A DNA stretch of 64,000 bases from a virus. The DNA is taken from positions 25,433 to 89,432 of IMG/VR virus record IMGVR_UViG_3300025073_000039. One strand, given 5' to 3'. A program made the translations under genes and the position numbers. Below, piece after piece: positions 36,535 through 45,559 of the stretch. The notes under the pieces were generated by a model. The model searched no databases, was not told the DNA's origin, and saw only the letters and a program-made list of their open reading frames with translations. Positions within the stretch are counted from its first letter, which is position 1. Each line of letters opens with the position of its first letter.

Positions 36535-39500
36535 TTATGAGCCACAGAGAAAATCTGCGCCTTCGCCGTTAGTATCTACGTCTAAGTAGACAGTCGCGCG
36601 GTTAGTTACAGATAATATCACAGCGTCACCAGCTGCTAATATCAGTTGTTTATTAGTGGCAGCGTCTACAGAGCTATCGCCAACATATAAATTATTTGTG
36701 TTAGTAGATTTAGCACGAACATATACCCACTTAGTAACCAAGCTAGCGCCTAATGCTTCACCAGTGCCTGAAGTCGCGACAGTTTTACTACCACCAGTCA
36801 AGGTGGCTGCGCTATCGTTGACATTAAGCTCGCCGGCTGTCGTCACAAGCGCAGTATCAGTGCCGTCAGTTAATTTAGTAAACGGAGCATTGCCAACAGC
36901 TTCACCGGCCGGAGCAACTTTACCAGAAGCGTCAACATTTTGGGTGGCGACAACTATAGTCGCAGTCGTACGCGCAGTGTTGGCGGCTAAGATATTGGCG
37001 CGAGTGTCAGTCCCAGCGTCTTTTAATTCAACAGCGCCAATTTCTATGTCGCCAGTGCTTAAAGTTACTGACGAAGTTTGAAAAGTGGTGTCTTCCTTTT
37101 CTACTGATTTAAAAGCGATAAAAGAGAGATCAAGATTGTCAGCGTCTCCGTTGCTAATATATACTGATAAAGCCGCAGTTTCAGGAAAAGAAGTATTCAA
37201 CTCCGCAACCTGAATATCGCTCACAAAGAATTTTACACGATCTTTATACCAGCTGATGCGATATTTTGTGGCGGTAGCTGTCCAAGCGGCCAACCACGTA
37301 ACAGTATCATATTCAGTATTACCATCCTTATCGTAACCACGACAAATTAATTTGTCACCAGTGACTTGAAACAAAATGGCGTTTTGGTTTCCGTACGAAG
37401 CTGATTTTAAACCAAACTGTTTATTGGAAGCGGTCGTAACCGTCCCAGTGCCAGTTAAGCCGTTCATATAACCAGCGCCTGAAATATCAGTGCCAGCACC
37501 ACCAGACACAGCAGACAGTACAGTTATAGAACTAACACCGCTAATTGTGTCAGAAGTTAACACGAAATGGTCTGTGCTCCAGACAACAGTATCGGCGTCT
37601 CCTGTTAACGCTACCACGGCGTCTTCGATCACTTGCGCTACGAAATCCATCTGATCTGCCATCGCTCGGTTAGTTACTGTGCCACGCCCTGTTTCCGCGT
37701 CCATAAACGCTGTTCCTCCAGCGCCAGAGATATCAGTGCCGGCACCCGGTGCGGAGGTAACAGTCATTGCGCTGATTGAAGTTGTGTTAACAGACGAGAC
37801 GATAAACTTATTTGTAGACCAGACAACAGTTTCGGTAGAAGAAGTCAATGCGCGGATAGCAGTCTGGATTTCTGAAGCAACATCAGTCATCGTCTTAGCT
37901 GTCGTGTGATTAGTCACAGTACCGTTGCCCGTGTCTGAATCCATAAACGCTGTGCCACCTGCACCAGAGATATCAGTACCAGCGCCTGTCGCAGAAGCAA
38001 CAGTTATTGCGCTATCTACAGTCGTATTAACAGACGAAACTACAAAGTGGTTAGTTGACCAAACTACAGTTTCAGTAGAAGAGGTAGCAGCGCGGACCGC
38101 AGTTTGTATGGAAGACGCGACATCGGTCATCGTCTTAGTCGTAGTATGATTTGTGACAGTGCCATTACCAGTGTCTGAATCCATAAACGCTGTACCGCCT
38201 GCGCCAGAGATATCTGTGCCACCGCCAGTGGCGGAAGCAACAGTGATTGCGCTGTCTACAGTCGTGTTCACAGAAGAAACTATGAAATGGTCGGTAGACC
38301 AAGTTACAGTCTCTAATGCACTAGTAGCAGCTCTCAATGCTGTTTGTATAGTAGTTGCGACTTGAGACATCGTCATTAAAGACGCTTTATTAGTCACAGT
38401 TCCTCTACCGGTTTCAGAATCCAAGAACGCAGTCACACCAGCACCTGAGATATCAGTACCAGCGGGAGCCGCGACAGCAGCTGTAACAGTAATCGCACTC
38501 GATGACGTAGTAAGAACAGACGAAATAACAAAGTGGTTAGTAGACCACACCACAGTTTCTGTGGATGAAGTTACTGTACGTAATGCAGTCTGGATCTTCG
38601 TAGCGACATCAGACATTGTTAAGTTAGAAACTTTATTTGTTACCGTACCATGGCCAGTATCACAATCCATAAAATCAGTACCACCAGCGCCAGAAATATC
38701 AGTACCAGCGGGGGCCGCTACAGTCTCAGCTACCGTGATAGCGCTGGAAGATGTAGTGACCGAAGAAGTGATTACAAAATGATCAGTATCCCAAACAACC
38801 GTCTCAGTCAAGCTTGTGACAGCGCGCAAAGCAGCCTGGATAGTGGCGGCGACGTCTGCCATTGTAGTATCACCAGTAAAGTCAATCGCAGTTACGGTTC
38901 TCGCGACACCGTTAATAGTAATTTTAAATTCTCCATCAGTAATCGCTGACCAAATAGCAGGATTGCTAGTGGCCGCTCCGCCACCAGTCAAAAAGGCTGG
39001 TGTATAAGCTACCACATTAGAAAAGTCAATGCCAGTTACGTCGCGAGACACACCATTAACAACTATATTAAATTCACCATCGGTAACGGCTTCCCAAGTC
39101 AATGGGTTACTTGTCGCTAAAGCGCCACCAGTCAAAAAGGCTGGTGTATAAGCCGCGACAGCAGAAAAATCTATACCAGACACAGTTCTGAGAGTCCCGT
39201 CCACTGTCATAGCGAAGCTGCCGTCAGTTACAGCCGCCCAAGTGTCAACGTTCGTAGTCGCACCAGCGCCACCAGTCAAATAAGCCGATGTGTATGGGAA
39301 AGCAGTTTTAAAGTTAATACCCGAAATTGTTCTGGCTGATCCGTCTATCGTCATTGCGAAACTGCCATCAGTCACAGCGGCCCAAGTGTCGATAGCGGAA
39401 GTCGCAGAATTACCACCCGTTAAATACGCTGAGGTGTAAGGGAAAGCAGTTTTAAAGTTAATACCAGTAACAGCGCGGACCGTGCCATTAATTGTGATGC

Positions 39501-39927
39501 TAAAACCTCCACTTGTTACAGCAGCCCAAGTGTCAATTGCAGAAGTAGCGGATGTGCCGCCAGTTAAATACGCAGGAGTATAAGTGCCACCAGAAAAATC
39601 CAAGCCTGTTACATCATAATCTGTACCGTCAATAGTAATAGCAAATTCACCATCTGTAATTACATCCCAATCTGTAATCGTGGTAGTCCCAGCCGCGCCA
39701 CAAGTTAGAACTGCGCCAGAGAGCGCCGGTACGTTTAGTTTAAATTCATATTCGCCATGTAAAAATTGCGGAACAGAATATGCCGTCGCAGAAGTAAAAC
39801 GCAATACACTACCACTAATTGCGGGAGTACCAGTAGTCGCTTTTAAAAAGAAGCCATCTGTATAACCATGCAATGCTGGGTCATACATCAAATGATCAAA
39901 ATTATTCGAAGTTCTAACGTCAGACAT
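36535..39927 (-). CDS. Repeat-built structural protein, DUF3383-like modules, 1130 aa
   Basis: After a 100-residue N-terminal domain (YDPALHGYTDGFFLKATT, then LHGEYEFKLNV) come two families of tandem repeats. About six 45-residue units are built around TWAAVTDGSFAMTIDG and YTSAYLTGG (residues about 95-330). About seven 75-residue units are built around VATTIQTALR, TETVVWSTNHFVVSS and GTDISGAGG (about 340-830). The two halves together resemble one DUF3383-type domain, as if each half had been amplified separately. The C-terminal 300 residues are a beta-sandwich-like domain with lectin-like strands (QFGLKSASYGNQNAILFQV). Probably a long surface fibre. Confidence 0.7.
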   Translation of the reverse strand: MSDVRTSNNFDHLMYDPALHGYTDGFFLKATTGTPAISGSVLRFTSATAYSVPQFLHGEYEFKLNVPALSGAVLTCGAAGTTTITDWDVITDGEFAITIDGTDYDVTGLDFSGGTYTPAYLTGGTSATSAIDTWAAVTSGGFSITINGTVRAVTGINFKTAFPYTSAYLTGGNSATSAIDTWAAVTDGSFAMTIDGSARTISGINFKTAFPYTSAYLTGGAGATTNVDTWAAVTDGSFAMTVDGTLRTVSGIDFSAVAAYTPAFLTGGALATSNPLTWEAVTDGEFNIVVNGVSRDVTGIDFSNVVAYTPAFLTGGGAATSNPAIWSAITDGEFKITINGVARTVTAIDFTGDTTMADVAATIQAALRAVTSLTETVVWDTDHFVITSSVTTSSSAITVAETVAAPAGTDISGAGGTDFMDCDTGHGTVTNKVSNLTMSDVATKIQTALRTVTSSTETVVWSTNHFVISSVLTTSSSAITVTAAVAAPAGTDISGAGVTAFLDSETGRGTVTNKASLMTMSQVATTIQTALRAATSALETVTWSTDHFIVSSVNTTVDSAITVASATGGGTDISGAGGTAFMDSDTGNGTVTNHTTTKTMTDVASSIQTAVRAATSSTETVVWSTNHFVVSSVNTTVDSAITVASATGAGTDISGAGGTAFMDSDTGNGTVTNHTTAKTMTDVASEIQTAIRALTSSTETVVWSTNKFIVSSVNTTSISAMTVTSAPGAGTDISGAGGTAFMDAETGRGTVTNRAMADQMDFVAQVIEDAVVALTGDADTVVWSTDHFVLTSDTISGVSSITVLSAVSGGAGTDISGAGYMNGLTGTGTVTTASNKQFGLKSASYGNQNAILFQVTGDKLICRGYDKDGNTEYDTVTWLAAWTATATKYRISWYKDRVKFFVSDIQVAELNTSFPETAALSVYISNGDADNLDLSFIAFKSVEKEDTTFQTSSVTLSTGDIEIGAVELKDAGTDTRANILAANTARTTATIVVATQNVDASGKVAPAGEAVGNAPFTKLTDGTDTALVTTAGELNVNDSAATLTGGSKTVATSGTGEALGASLVTKWVYVRAKSTNTNNLYVGDSSVDAATNKQLILAAGDAVILSVTNRATVYLDVDTNGEGADFLCGS

Positions 39928-39956
39928 ATATTTTATAAATTAAATTAATTTTGTAA

Positions 39957-39985
39957 TTCCGCTTCGCCTTAAAAATGAAGCGGAA
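39957..39985 (-). terminator. Hairpin terminator candidate, minus strand
   Basis: TTCCGCTTC (39957-39965) pairs with GAAGCGGAA (39977-39985), a 9-bp stem after the 209-aa gene. In the minus direction it is followed by TTACAAAATT. Weak U-tract; it may instead stabilise the upstream mRNA. Confidence 0.55.
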
Positions 39986-39997
39986 CAGAAAATCAAC

Positions 39998-40627
39998 TTA
40001 TTCAGCTTCTTCCGATTTGGCGCCCTTTTTTCCTTTTACTTTAGTGCCTGTTTTTGTCATGTTACCCGAAGTGATAGTGAAACTGTCAGGTGGACTATTT
40101 GTAGTCGTACCAGTCATAGTCACAGGCGCATTAGAAATATTCACTTCATGCTCGGCTACTTCAGCAGATTTATTAGATTCAGCAGCCGCGTTCTTTAAAC
40201 CGAGAATAATATCCGCGGTTAATTTTGGCACTAAATCTTTTAAAGCCGCTTCCGTCATTGACTTCGCCATTCCAGAAGCTAAATCGGTGATCGCTTTTTT
40301 CATTTCCGGGGTCATTGAGCTTACAGCAGTGGCGGGATTAACATTTTTACCAACGTGGCCGTACTCAATGTTAACTACGTTATGCTCTGGCTCGATAGAC
40401 CGGCGAACAAAAGGATCTTTGTTTCCCTCTTCCGCTGAAATATAATCGCGATTAAACCCAGGATGTGCCAGCATCAAATCGATTATCTTCTCGTCCACCA
40501 CGCTGGCTACACCGTCTTCAAATTTGACGTACAATCCGTGTATCGCAGCTCTGCCGGAAAGTGGCTCAGCTTGAATACCTGGGGATAATACGACACGCAA
40601 ATTAGAATTTTTTGATATAAACTTCAT
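39998..40627 (-). CDS. Hypothetical virion-associated protein, 209 aa
   Basis: The N-terminal 60 residues (LRVVLSPGIQAEPLSG, YVKFEDGVASV, HPGFNRDY) read like a small head-completion domain. The middle is helical and Ala-rich and the tail is a Lys-rich run (KVKGKKGAKSEEAE). It lies between two structural genes and next to hairpin terminators. No known domain is recognised. Confidence 0.6.
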   Translation of the reverse strand: MKFISKNSNLRVVLSPGIQAEPLSGRAAIHGLYVKFEDGVASVVDEKIIDLMLAHPGFNRDYISAEEGNKDPFVRRSIEPEHNVVNIEYGHVGKNVNPATAVSSMTPEMKKAITDLASGMAKSMTEAALKDLVPKLTADIILGLKNAAAESNKSAEVAEHEVNISNAPVTMTGTTTNSPPDSFTITSGNMTKTGTKVKGKKGAKSEEAE

Positions 40628-40648
40628 ATATAATAATTAATTTCCAAA

Positions 40649-40670
40649 GGGGGATGGTCGCCCATCCCCC
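40649..40670 (-). terminator. GC-rich hairpin after 239-aa gene, minus strand
   Basis: GGGGGATGG (40649-40657) and CCATCCCCC (40662-40670) form a perfect 9-bp stem with a 4-nt loop. In the minus direction it is followed by CTTTGG, so it is either a weak terminator or a 3' barrier protecting the abundant upstream transcript. Confidence 0.55.
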
Positions 40671-40677
40671 AGAAGAA

Positions 40678-41397
40678 TTACTCAATAAAACCAGCTAAAC
40701 GTAAGTAGAAAGTGGTAGACGTTAAATCGTCATTATCAGGGATAAGAACGACTAAGTCATGGCCTTCTTTTGCGGTTAACATGTCTTTACCAGAGCGCCA
40801 GTTGATTGTGGTGGCAGAATTATCAACAGCAGCGATGCTAAAGACGGAAATTTCCTCTTTAGGGTAGCCGTTGTAATAAGACGTGTCATACACAGTGACA
40901 GTGGACGCGGTAGCGCCAGACAAGTTAAGCAAATACTTGATTTCACTCAAGTGTACGCGATGGTTGTCGCGATTTGGTCTTGTGAAACCGCGATCGTAAG
41001 TTATCCGATAAGCAGTATAATCAGCGGCAGAAGAATCTACCAACACATCCCAAACGGTTTCGCCGTAGAATGTGCTAGAAGTAATCGCGCCATCGATAAA
41101 CTGCGAAGCAGTATCTTTAGATCGAAGCGTATCAAGAACTTTCGCTTCAAAAATACCATCGAGATTGATTTGGTCGACTAAAGCACCAACCGTGGTGTAA
41201 GTAGCGAAATCATACGCGTCAGTACCACCGTCTGATGTCACCATAGTGATATCATTAGCTGTGGTGGTAGTTACCGAAGTAACTGAACCAGTACCGACAT
41301 AGCGTAATCTGATAGCTACACTTTGGTCAGCGCCAACAATCGCCGCAACGCCTCTCTTTCTAAGTTCACGTTCCTGTAAGAAATCTAATGAACCCAT
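40678..41397 (-). CDS. Structural protein A of a paralogous pair, 239 aa
   Basis: Starts MGSLDFLQERELRKRG and carries VAIRLRYVGTGSVTSVTTTTA, then a GGTDAYDFATYTT segment. Strand-rich throughout with a conserved middle (ITSSTFYGETVWDVLVD). It is clearly paralogous to the 235-aa protein just upstream in transcription order. Its leader holds the hairpin at 41420-41437. The position after the major capsid gene suggests a capsid decoration or head-surface protein. Confidence 0.7.
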   Translation of the reverse strand: MGSLDFLQERELRKRGVAAIVGADQSVAIRLRYVGTGSVTSVTTTTANDITMVTSDGGTDAYDFATYTTVGALVDQINLDGIFEAKVLDTLRSKDTASQFIDGAITSSTFYGETVWDVLVDSSAADYTAYRITYDRGFTRPNRDNHRVHLSEIKYLLNLSGATASTVTVYDTSYYNGYPKEEISVFSIAAVDNSATTINWRSGKDMLTAKEGHDLVVLIPDNDDLTSTTFYLRLAGFIE

Positions 41398-41407
41398 AAT
41401 ATTGTAG

Positions 41408-41444
41408 TTAATTTGTAACAGCCGTTCACCCGCGGCCTTGTCGG
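41408..41444 (-). promoter_or_regulatory. Conserved leader element copy 1 with 5-bp hairpin
   Basis: Upstream of the 239-aa gene. On the minus strand it forms a hairpin (stem 41420-41424/41433-41437, loop 41425-41432) followed by CTGTTACAAATTAA. It matches the leader upstream of the paralogue at 42231-42267, with compensatory base changes in the stem and a nearly identical loop (CGGGTGA plus one base). Confidence 0.72.
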
Positions 41445-41512
41445 GATGGATACATGCTATCCACTAGAACATCTATTTTTTAAATCGGATGTCCCAACAG
41501 CGATTTTACGAA

Positions 41513-42220
41513 CTACTCTACTAAACCAGAGACGTATAGGTAGTTGGCAGCTGCGTCAGAGATAGAAGTGCCGTCAGATAAGTAGACGAGCAAATCATGC
41601 CCTTCGTCAGCAGTCAAATAACCGTTGCCACTAGCCCAGTTTTCGGTAGTCTTGGTAGCGCTGACAGAAGCCTGTTGGTAAACAAGCGTTTCAGTGCTGC
41701 CTTTCACGTCGTAGACTTTAACCAAGTTCGCACCAGCACCACCTAAGGTGATGTAGTAAACGAATTCTTTCAAATGCACTCTGCGGTTGCCCGAAGGAGT
41801 GTTGTTGAAACCACGATCAGAAGTCAAACGATAAGCAAAATATTTCGCAGCGCTGGTGTCTACCAACACGTCCCAGATGGTAACACCATCCAAAGTGCTG
41901 GAAGTAATCGCGCCGGTAACAAATTGCGAAGCGGTTGTTTCGGAAGGCAGGGTGTCCAAGATCTTCGCTTCAAAGATACCATCAGCGTTAATGGCCGCAG
42001 CCAAAGTCGCGACAGTAGTATAAGTAGCGAATGCGTAAGTATCAGTACCGCCGTCCGAAGTAATCATCACGATGTTAGTCGCGGTCGTAGTGGTCACGGA
42101 AGTGACTGTACCAGAACCGACATACTTCAATCTGATGGCTACCGGCAAATCGGTACCAACTTGGCCGACTGCGCCTTTGGCAGCAACCTGACGCATCTGC
42201 ATTGATTCTAATGAACCCAT
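41513..42220 (-). CDS. Structural protein B of a paralogous pair, 235 aa
   Basis: Starts MGSLESMQMRQVAAKG, then VAIRLKYVGSGTVTSVTTTTA and GGTDTYAFATYTT, matching the 239-aa protein over most of its length. It lies between the major capsid gene and its paralogue, each copy with its own leader. Tandem duplication with retained leaders indicates recent amplification of a highly expressed virion protein, probably decoration or minor capsid. Confidence 0.7.
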   Translation of the reverse strand: MGSLESMQMRQVAAKGAVGQVGTDLPVAIRLKYVGSGTVTSVTTTTATNIVMITSDGGTDTYAFATYTTVATLAAAINADGIFEAKILDTLPSETTASQFVTGAITSSTLDGVTIWDVLVDTSAAKYFAYRLTSDRGFNNTPSGNRRVHLKEFVYYITLGGAGANLVKVYDVKGSTETLVYQQASVSATKTTENWASGNGYLTADEGHDLLVYLSDGTSISDAAANYLYVSGLVE

Positions 42221-42230
42221 AAAATTATAA

Positions 42231-42267
42231 TTAATTTGTAACAGCCAATCACCCGTGGCTTTGTCGG
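42231..42267 (-). promoter_or_regulatory. Conserved leader element copy 2 with 5-bp hairpin
   Basis: Upstream of the 235-aa gene. Stem 42243-42247/42256-42260 around loop 42248-42255. Compared with copy 1, the loop-closing pair is A-U in place of G-C and the basal pair is A-U in place of G-U, so pairing is preserved. Confidence 0.72.
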
Positions 42268-42268
42268 A

Positions 42269-42316
42269 GCGGAACTGCTTCCGCGGAGGGGGCTTTATTT
42301 AGGCTCTCGCCCCCTC
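42269..42316 (-). terminator. Two-hairpin intercistronic structure after major capsid gene
   Basis: GCGGAA (42269-42274) pairs with TTCCGC (42279-42284), and GAGGGGGC (42286-42293) pairs with GCCCCCTC (42309-42316). Both are perfect. There is no U-tract, so this is probably an attenuator or a 3' stabiliser of the abundant capsid mRNA rather than a full terminator. Confidence 0.55.
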
Positions 42317-42341
42317 TTGTGAAGAGTTTAATTACTATTTA

Positions 42342-43610
42342 CTAGGCGGTTACACCTTTCAATAAAGCGTGTTTCGGCGCTTGCATTCTTTGCAAACCAA
42401 CCTCAGACACGTATTGATCGATCTGACCGTCAACATCCGGGGCTTGTACGTTAGTCAACAGTCTGGTGTCGCGATTGTTCATGTAGCGATACTTGAGACA
42501 ATCCATATCCAGCAAGAAAGCTGAACCAGCGTAATCTTGTACAAACAACGGGTTGTGAACCAAGTTCACAGTGCCGAAAGCAGTGACATATTCACCGATT
42601 TGCATGCCGTAGCTCTTTTCGAGCGGGCGCATGCGGATTTGACCGCGCGCGAACTCGTTAATCGCTTGAAGCACTAAACCGCCGCAGAACAAAGTCTTGG
42701 TGCTGTTACCATAGGTAAAGCCTTCACGCAAGAAAGTGTTGAAATCAGGAGCGGTCAAAACACCGCCTTGATTCTGCACGTATGAATTACCACCTTCAAT
42801 GAACTCTAAGACACCGCCGGTAGCACGACGAGGATGACCCATAGTGCCAGAAGTGTCAGATTTCTTTTCACCAAACCAAAATGCTCTTTCGATATCCAAG
42901 CCGTGTTGAGTACCCATCTTAGCGCGGAGATAAGGGAGATCCTTAGCACCGTACAAGTTGGCCTCTTTTTCAGTGTTAGACACGGAAATCGTGGTCTTGA
43001 AAATCTGGCAATAGTTGGTTTCTTTCGCTGAGCGAGTAGTGTTTACATTACGAGCACCAGCGTTTTCTTCGTTCACATTGCCGACGATGAATAAGCCATC
43101 GCCATCAGCACCAGCGGCAGCGGCAGTCGTACCAAAGGCACGTCCACCAGAAGCAACGGTGATGGTAGTAGCAGAGGCAATAGTCGCTACTAACATGTTT
43201 TCACCGGTGCGCGCATTTTTAATTACGTCGCCGACAGTGAAAATGTAAGCTGAACTTGAGCCAGCTCCAGTCACGGTGATCGTCACAGCGCCAGTTGAGT
43301 AAGTACCACTTACTTTGGCGTAACGACCGCCCATGTAATCTTCGAGCCATCCGAACTCAGGATTGCCCGCCGCGGCTTTCATGATACCAGACCCAGTCCA
43401 AGCTTTACCATCGTAGACTTTGCCGACATTTGTCAACAAAGCAACTAAGGGATGCTTGTTAGGCTCCAACAACATGATTTTATCAGCCACGTCGAGAACT
43501 AGCCGTCCTTCAGCGCTAGATACCGCGGTAGTACGTGCGGCGTTGCCAGACGCTTGGGTGACTACGCCCTGATCGTGCGTAGGCTCTGTATAATACGGAA
43601 AGGTTGCCAT
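42342..43610 (-). CDS. Major capsid protein (HK97-fold type), 422 aa
   Basis: The N-terminal pattern GRLVLDVADKIMLLEPNKHPL and FGWLEDYMGGRYAKVSG is characteristic of a major-capsid group that includes SU10-like (DUF5309-type) phages. The size of 422 aa, the position between scaffold and decoration genes, and the Gly/Ala/Thr-rich insertion near residues 100-175 all fit. It should form the icosahedral shell. ATG in the context CTATG. Confidence 0.87.
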   Translation of the reverse strand: MATFPYYTEPTHDQGVVTQASGNAARTTAVSSAEGRLVLDVADKIMLLEPNKHPLVALLTNVGKVYDGKAWTGSGIMKAAAGNPEFGWLEDYMGGRYAKVSGTYSTGAVTITVTGAGSSSAYIFTVGDVIKNARTGENMLVATIASATTITVASGGRAFGTTAAAAGADGDGLFIVGNVNEENAGARNVNTTRSAKETNYCQIFKTTISVSNTEKEANLYGAKDLPYLRAKMGTQHGLDIERAFWFGEKKSDTSGTMGHPRRATGGVLEFIEGGNSYVQNQGGVLTAPDFNTFLREGFTYGNSTKTLFCGGLVLQAINEFARGQIRMRPLEKSYGMQIGEYVTAFGTVNLVHNPLFVQDYAGSAFLLDMDCLKYRYMNNRDTRLLTNVQAPDVDGQIDQYVSEVGLQRMQAPKHALLKGVTA

Positions 43611-43675
43611 AGAATTATTATTAATTAATTTCTACAGCTCACTAATTTGTTTTCAGTTAAATTGCAAAGAACGGA

Positions 43676-44473
43676 TTATAACATGTTCGGATTGCTTCGA
43701 GGCGCAATCAGCTCGTCCACCGCATTTTGGCCGACTTGCATCGAACCACCCTGTGAAGAACCACCGCCTGCGTTCAAAGCCATCTCTTTTCGCAATTCCG
43801 CGACCGCCGCTGCATCGCCTTCAGTTAAAGCTTTTTCCAAAGCCTTGCCCTTCACGGCGTAATAAGCGACTTCGATGTTAACTTGGTCCGGATTATCCGA
43901 AAGCCATTTGTTAACATCGTCAGCGTACTTCTCGAAATCTTTTGTATTCGCGATAAAATGCGCTGTTTTATCTTCGAAATTGCGCAATTCTTCACGTTCA
44001 TCGAACGTACGAGTCATTTCTTCTTTCATAGCAGCAGCCTTCTCTTCAACGAGTTTCGTGATGCTATCGATAGAAGTTGCGTCGTATTTTTTATCTCCCA
44101 TATCTTTTTTAACCTGATCGTGAGCTGCACTTACAATTGCCGCATCTTCGATTTTTACTTTGCCCTCAAGTGCGGCCTTTGCCAAACTGGTATCGACTTT
44201 GCCGTCTAGAATGGCTTTAATCAATTCCGGTTGAGCGTCAAGCTTTTCTAAGAGAGGCTCGACACTCTTAAAGAATGTCCGCAACTCTCCCAGCTCTTGA
44301 CCTTGAGAACCTAACTTCGTTTGCAACTCTTCATATTGGGTTTTAAAGTCACCCTGACTAGCACCGGTATTGTGGCCTGAGTCCCCTGCGTTAGCGCCTC
44401 CCGCAGGATCAGTGGTAGAACCTCCAGCACTCCCCGCTTGGCCAGCGGATGCCGGGAATAATTCATCTGCCAT
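43676..44473 (-). CDS. Scaffolding protein, 265 aa
   Basis: A Gly/Ser/Thr-rich first 40 residues, then acidic, almost purely helical sequence (about 45-230) with leucine heptads, no catalytic motif, and a short Gly/Ser-rich C-terminus ending in DELIAPRSNPNML. Composition, length and location one gene before the capsid protein are typical of a helical scaffold that guides prohead assembly. Confidence 0.76.
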   Translation of the reverse strand: MADELFPASAGQAGSAGGSTTDPAGGANAGDSGHNTGASQGDFKTQYEELQTKLGSQGQELGELRTFFKSVEPLLEKLDAQPELIKAILDGKVDTSLAKAALEGKVKIEDAAIVSAAHDQVKKDMGDKKYDATSIDSITKLVEEKAAAMKEEMTRTFDEREELRNFEDKTAHFIANTKDFEKYADDVNKWLSDNPDQVNIEVAYYAVKGKALEKALTEGDAAAVAELRKEMALNAGGGSSQGGSMQVGQNAVDELIAPRSNPNML

Positions 44474-44516
44474 ATAAATTCATATATTAAATTAAATAAA
44501 CACTCTAAAAGATCCT

Positions 44517-44672
44517 TTATGATATTTTTTTACTGTTCTTAAAGTTTTTCTTCGCCAAATCCTTGGTGATGGAGACAAGATCGACCCCTTTTTTATTGGC
44601 TTCTTCTCCGTCTTTACTCTTATCTACTAAGGCTTTAACAGCCGAAAAACTTGATAATACTTCGCTCTTCAT
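44517..44672 (-). CDS. Small lysine-rich protein, 51 aa
   Basis: The frame begins MKSEVLSSFSAVKALVDKSK and ends in a Lys-rich tail. ATG in the context ATATATATG. It is the last of nine small genes before the scaffold gene. No domain is recognised; basic and probably nucleic-acid associated. Confidence 0.6.
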   Translation of the reverse strand: MKSEVLSSFSAVKALVDKSKDGEEANKKGVDLVSITKDLAKKNFKNSKKIS

Positions 44673-44687
44673 ATATATATATTTTTT

Positions 44688-44840
44688 TTAATATTTTATA
44701 CTCTTTACCGGTTTGATTTTTTTGCTTTTAAAATTTTTTACCGCTGTTTTCATCACTGCGGATTTCTTAGCGGAAAAAACCATCGGCTTGTATTTTATTT
44801 TGCCAATAACTTTACTGGCAGAAATTTTTCCACGAGCCAT
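44688..44840 (-). CDS. Small basic protein, 50 aa
   Basis: Starts MARGKISASKVIGKIKYKP. About one residue in three is Lys or Arg. ATG in the context AATATG, and the upstream stop is one base away. Similar in style to the neighbouring basic genes at 45322 and 45560. Confidence 0.6.
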   Translation of the reverse strand: MARGKISASKVIGKIKYKPMVFSAKKSAVMKTAVKNFKSKKIKPVKSIKY

Positions 44841-44841
44841 A

Positions 44842-45018
44842 TTATTTTTTCTTAAGATTCTTTTTTACCTTACCACTAACAGACTTCATCAAATTAGTGT
44901 GCTCTCCTTTTTCCATCGTGCCGGCCTCCATTTTTTCTTCATGGCCGCCTTTCTCATGCATTCTTTTCATCATCGCGTCCATGACTTTTTTAGATTTTGG
45001 ACCCATCATCTTTTTCAT
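44842..45018 (-). CDS. Small Met/Lys-rich protein, 58 aa
   Basis: Starts MKKMMGPKSKKVMDAMMKRM and carries HEKGGHEEKME and a C-terminal KVKKNLKKK. Compactly placed with a 1-nt gap to the next gene. Unrecognised; basic and helical. Confidence 0.6.
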   Translation of the reverse strand: MKKMMGPKSKKVMDAMMKRMHEKGGHEEKMEAGTMEKGEHTNLMKSVSGKVKKNLKKK

Positions 45019-45029
45019 AAAATTGAAAA

Positions 45030-45320
45030 TTATTTAATCATACCGATCTTCTCGATCTGAAGATCAAAATTTTCTCTGCGTTTTTTCTCGTTATCATTTT
45101 TATTTTCGTTAATAGAATGACCAATTATGCAGCATTCCATCACGAGTTTAACATTCTGACCAACTTCTTGACCAGCCAAAGACGGCGCCTGCTCCGCGTT
45201 CAAGTAAAGTGTTGGATAAGGCATACCGATAGGACAATCCATACCTTTACTTTTTTTCTGCGTCTTTTTCGCAGAATGCATCTTCACCTGGTTTAATAAT
45301 ACTTCTCTTTTTGATGCCAT
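45030..45320 (-). CDS. Hypothetical protein, 96 aa
   Basis: The start is chosen at 45320 (MASKREVLLNQ, ATATTATG just after its upstream neighbour) rather than an earlier in-frame start inside that gene. A central segment (MDCPIGMPYPTLYLNAEQAPSLAGQEVGQNVKLVM) is beta-like and resembles small capsid-protein loops. The ends are Lys/Asn-rich. It is the largest and least basic of the group next to the 102-aa gene. Confidence 0.62.
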   Translation of the reverse strand: MASKREVLLNQVKMHSAKKTQKKSKGMDCPIGMPYPTLYLNAEQAPSLAGQEVGQNVKLVMECCIIGHSINENKNDNEKKRRENFDLQIEKIGMIK

Positions 45321-45321
45321 A

Positions 45322-45555
45322 TTATTTTTTCTTAGGCCGCAACGAACCAAGATTGGTCCAATCGCGCACTGGAGTCGTTACCGGCATTAAATTCTTATAC
45401 GGTTTCCCGAACACAGAATCACTCGGCCGAACGCCAAGTTTTATATCACTCGCGCGTGTCCCAGTTAATTTCGGTTTAACACCAAACGAAGCTGATTTTG
45501 AAACAGCTTTTTTTAACAAAGACCTCTTCGCTGATTTTAATGTGTCTAAAGCCAT
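45322..45555 (-). CDS. Small basic protein, 77 aa
   Basis: MALDTLKSAKRSLLKKAV, then a segment with KPKLTGTRASDIK, ending LGSLRPKKK. Basic throughout. The start at 45555 is used because it follows the upstream stop directly and has the local TATG context. Unrecognised. Confidence 0.6.
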   Translation of the reverse strand: MALDTLKSAKRSLLKKAVSKSASFGVKPKLTGTRASDIKLGVRPSDSVFGKPYKNLMPVTTPVRDWTNLGSLRPKKK

Positions 45556-45559
45556 ATTT

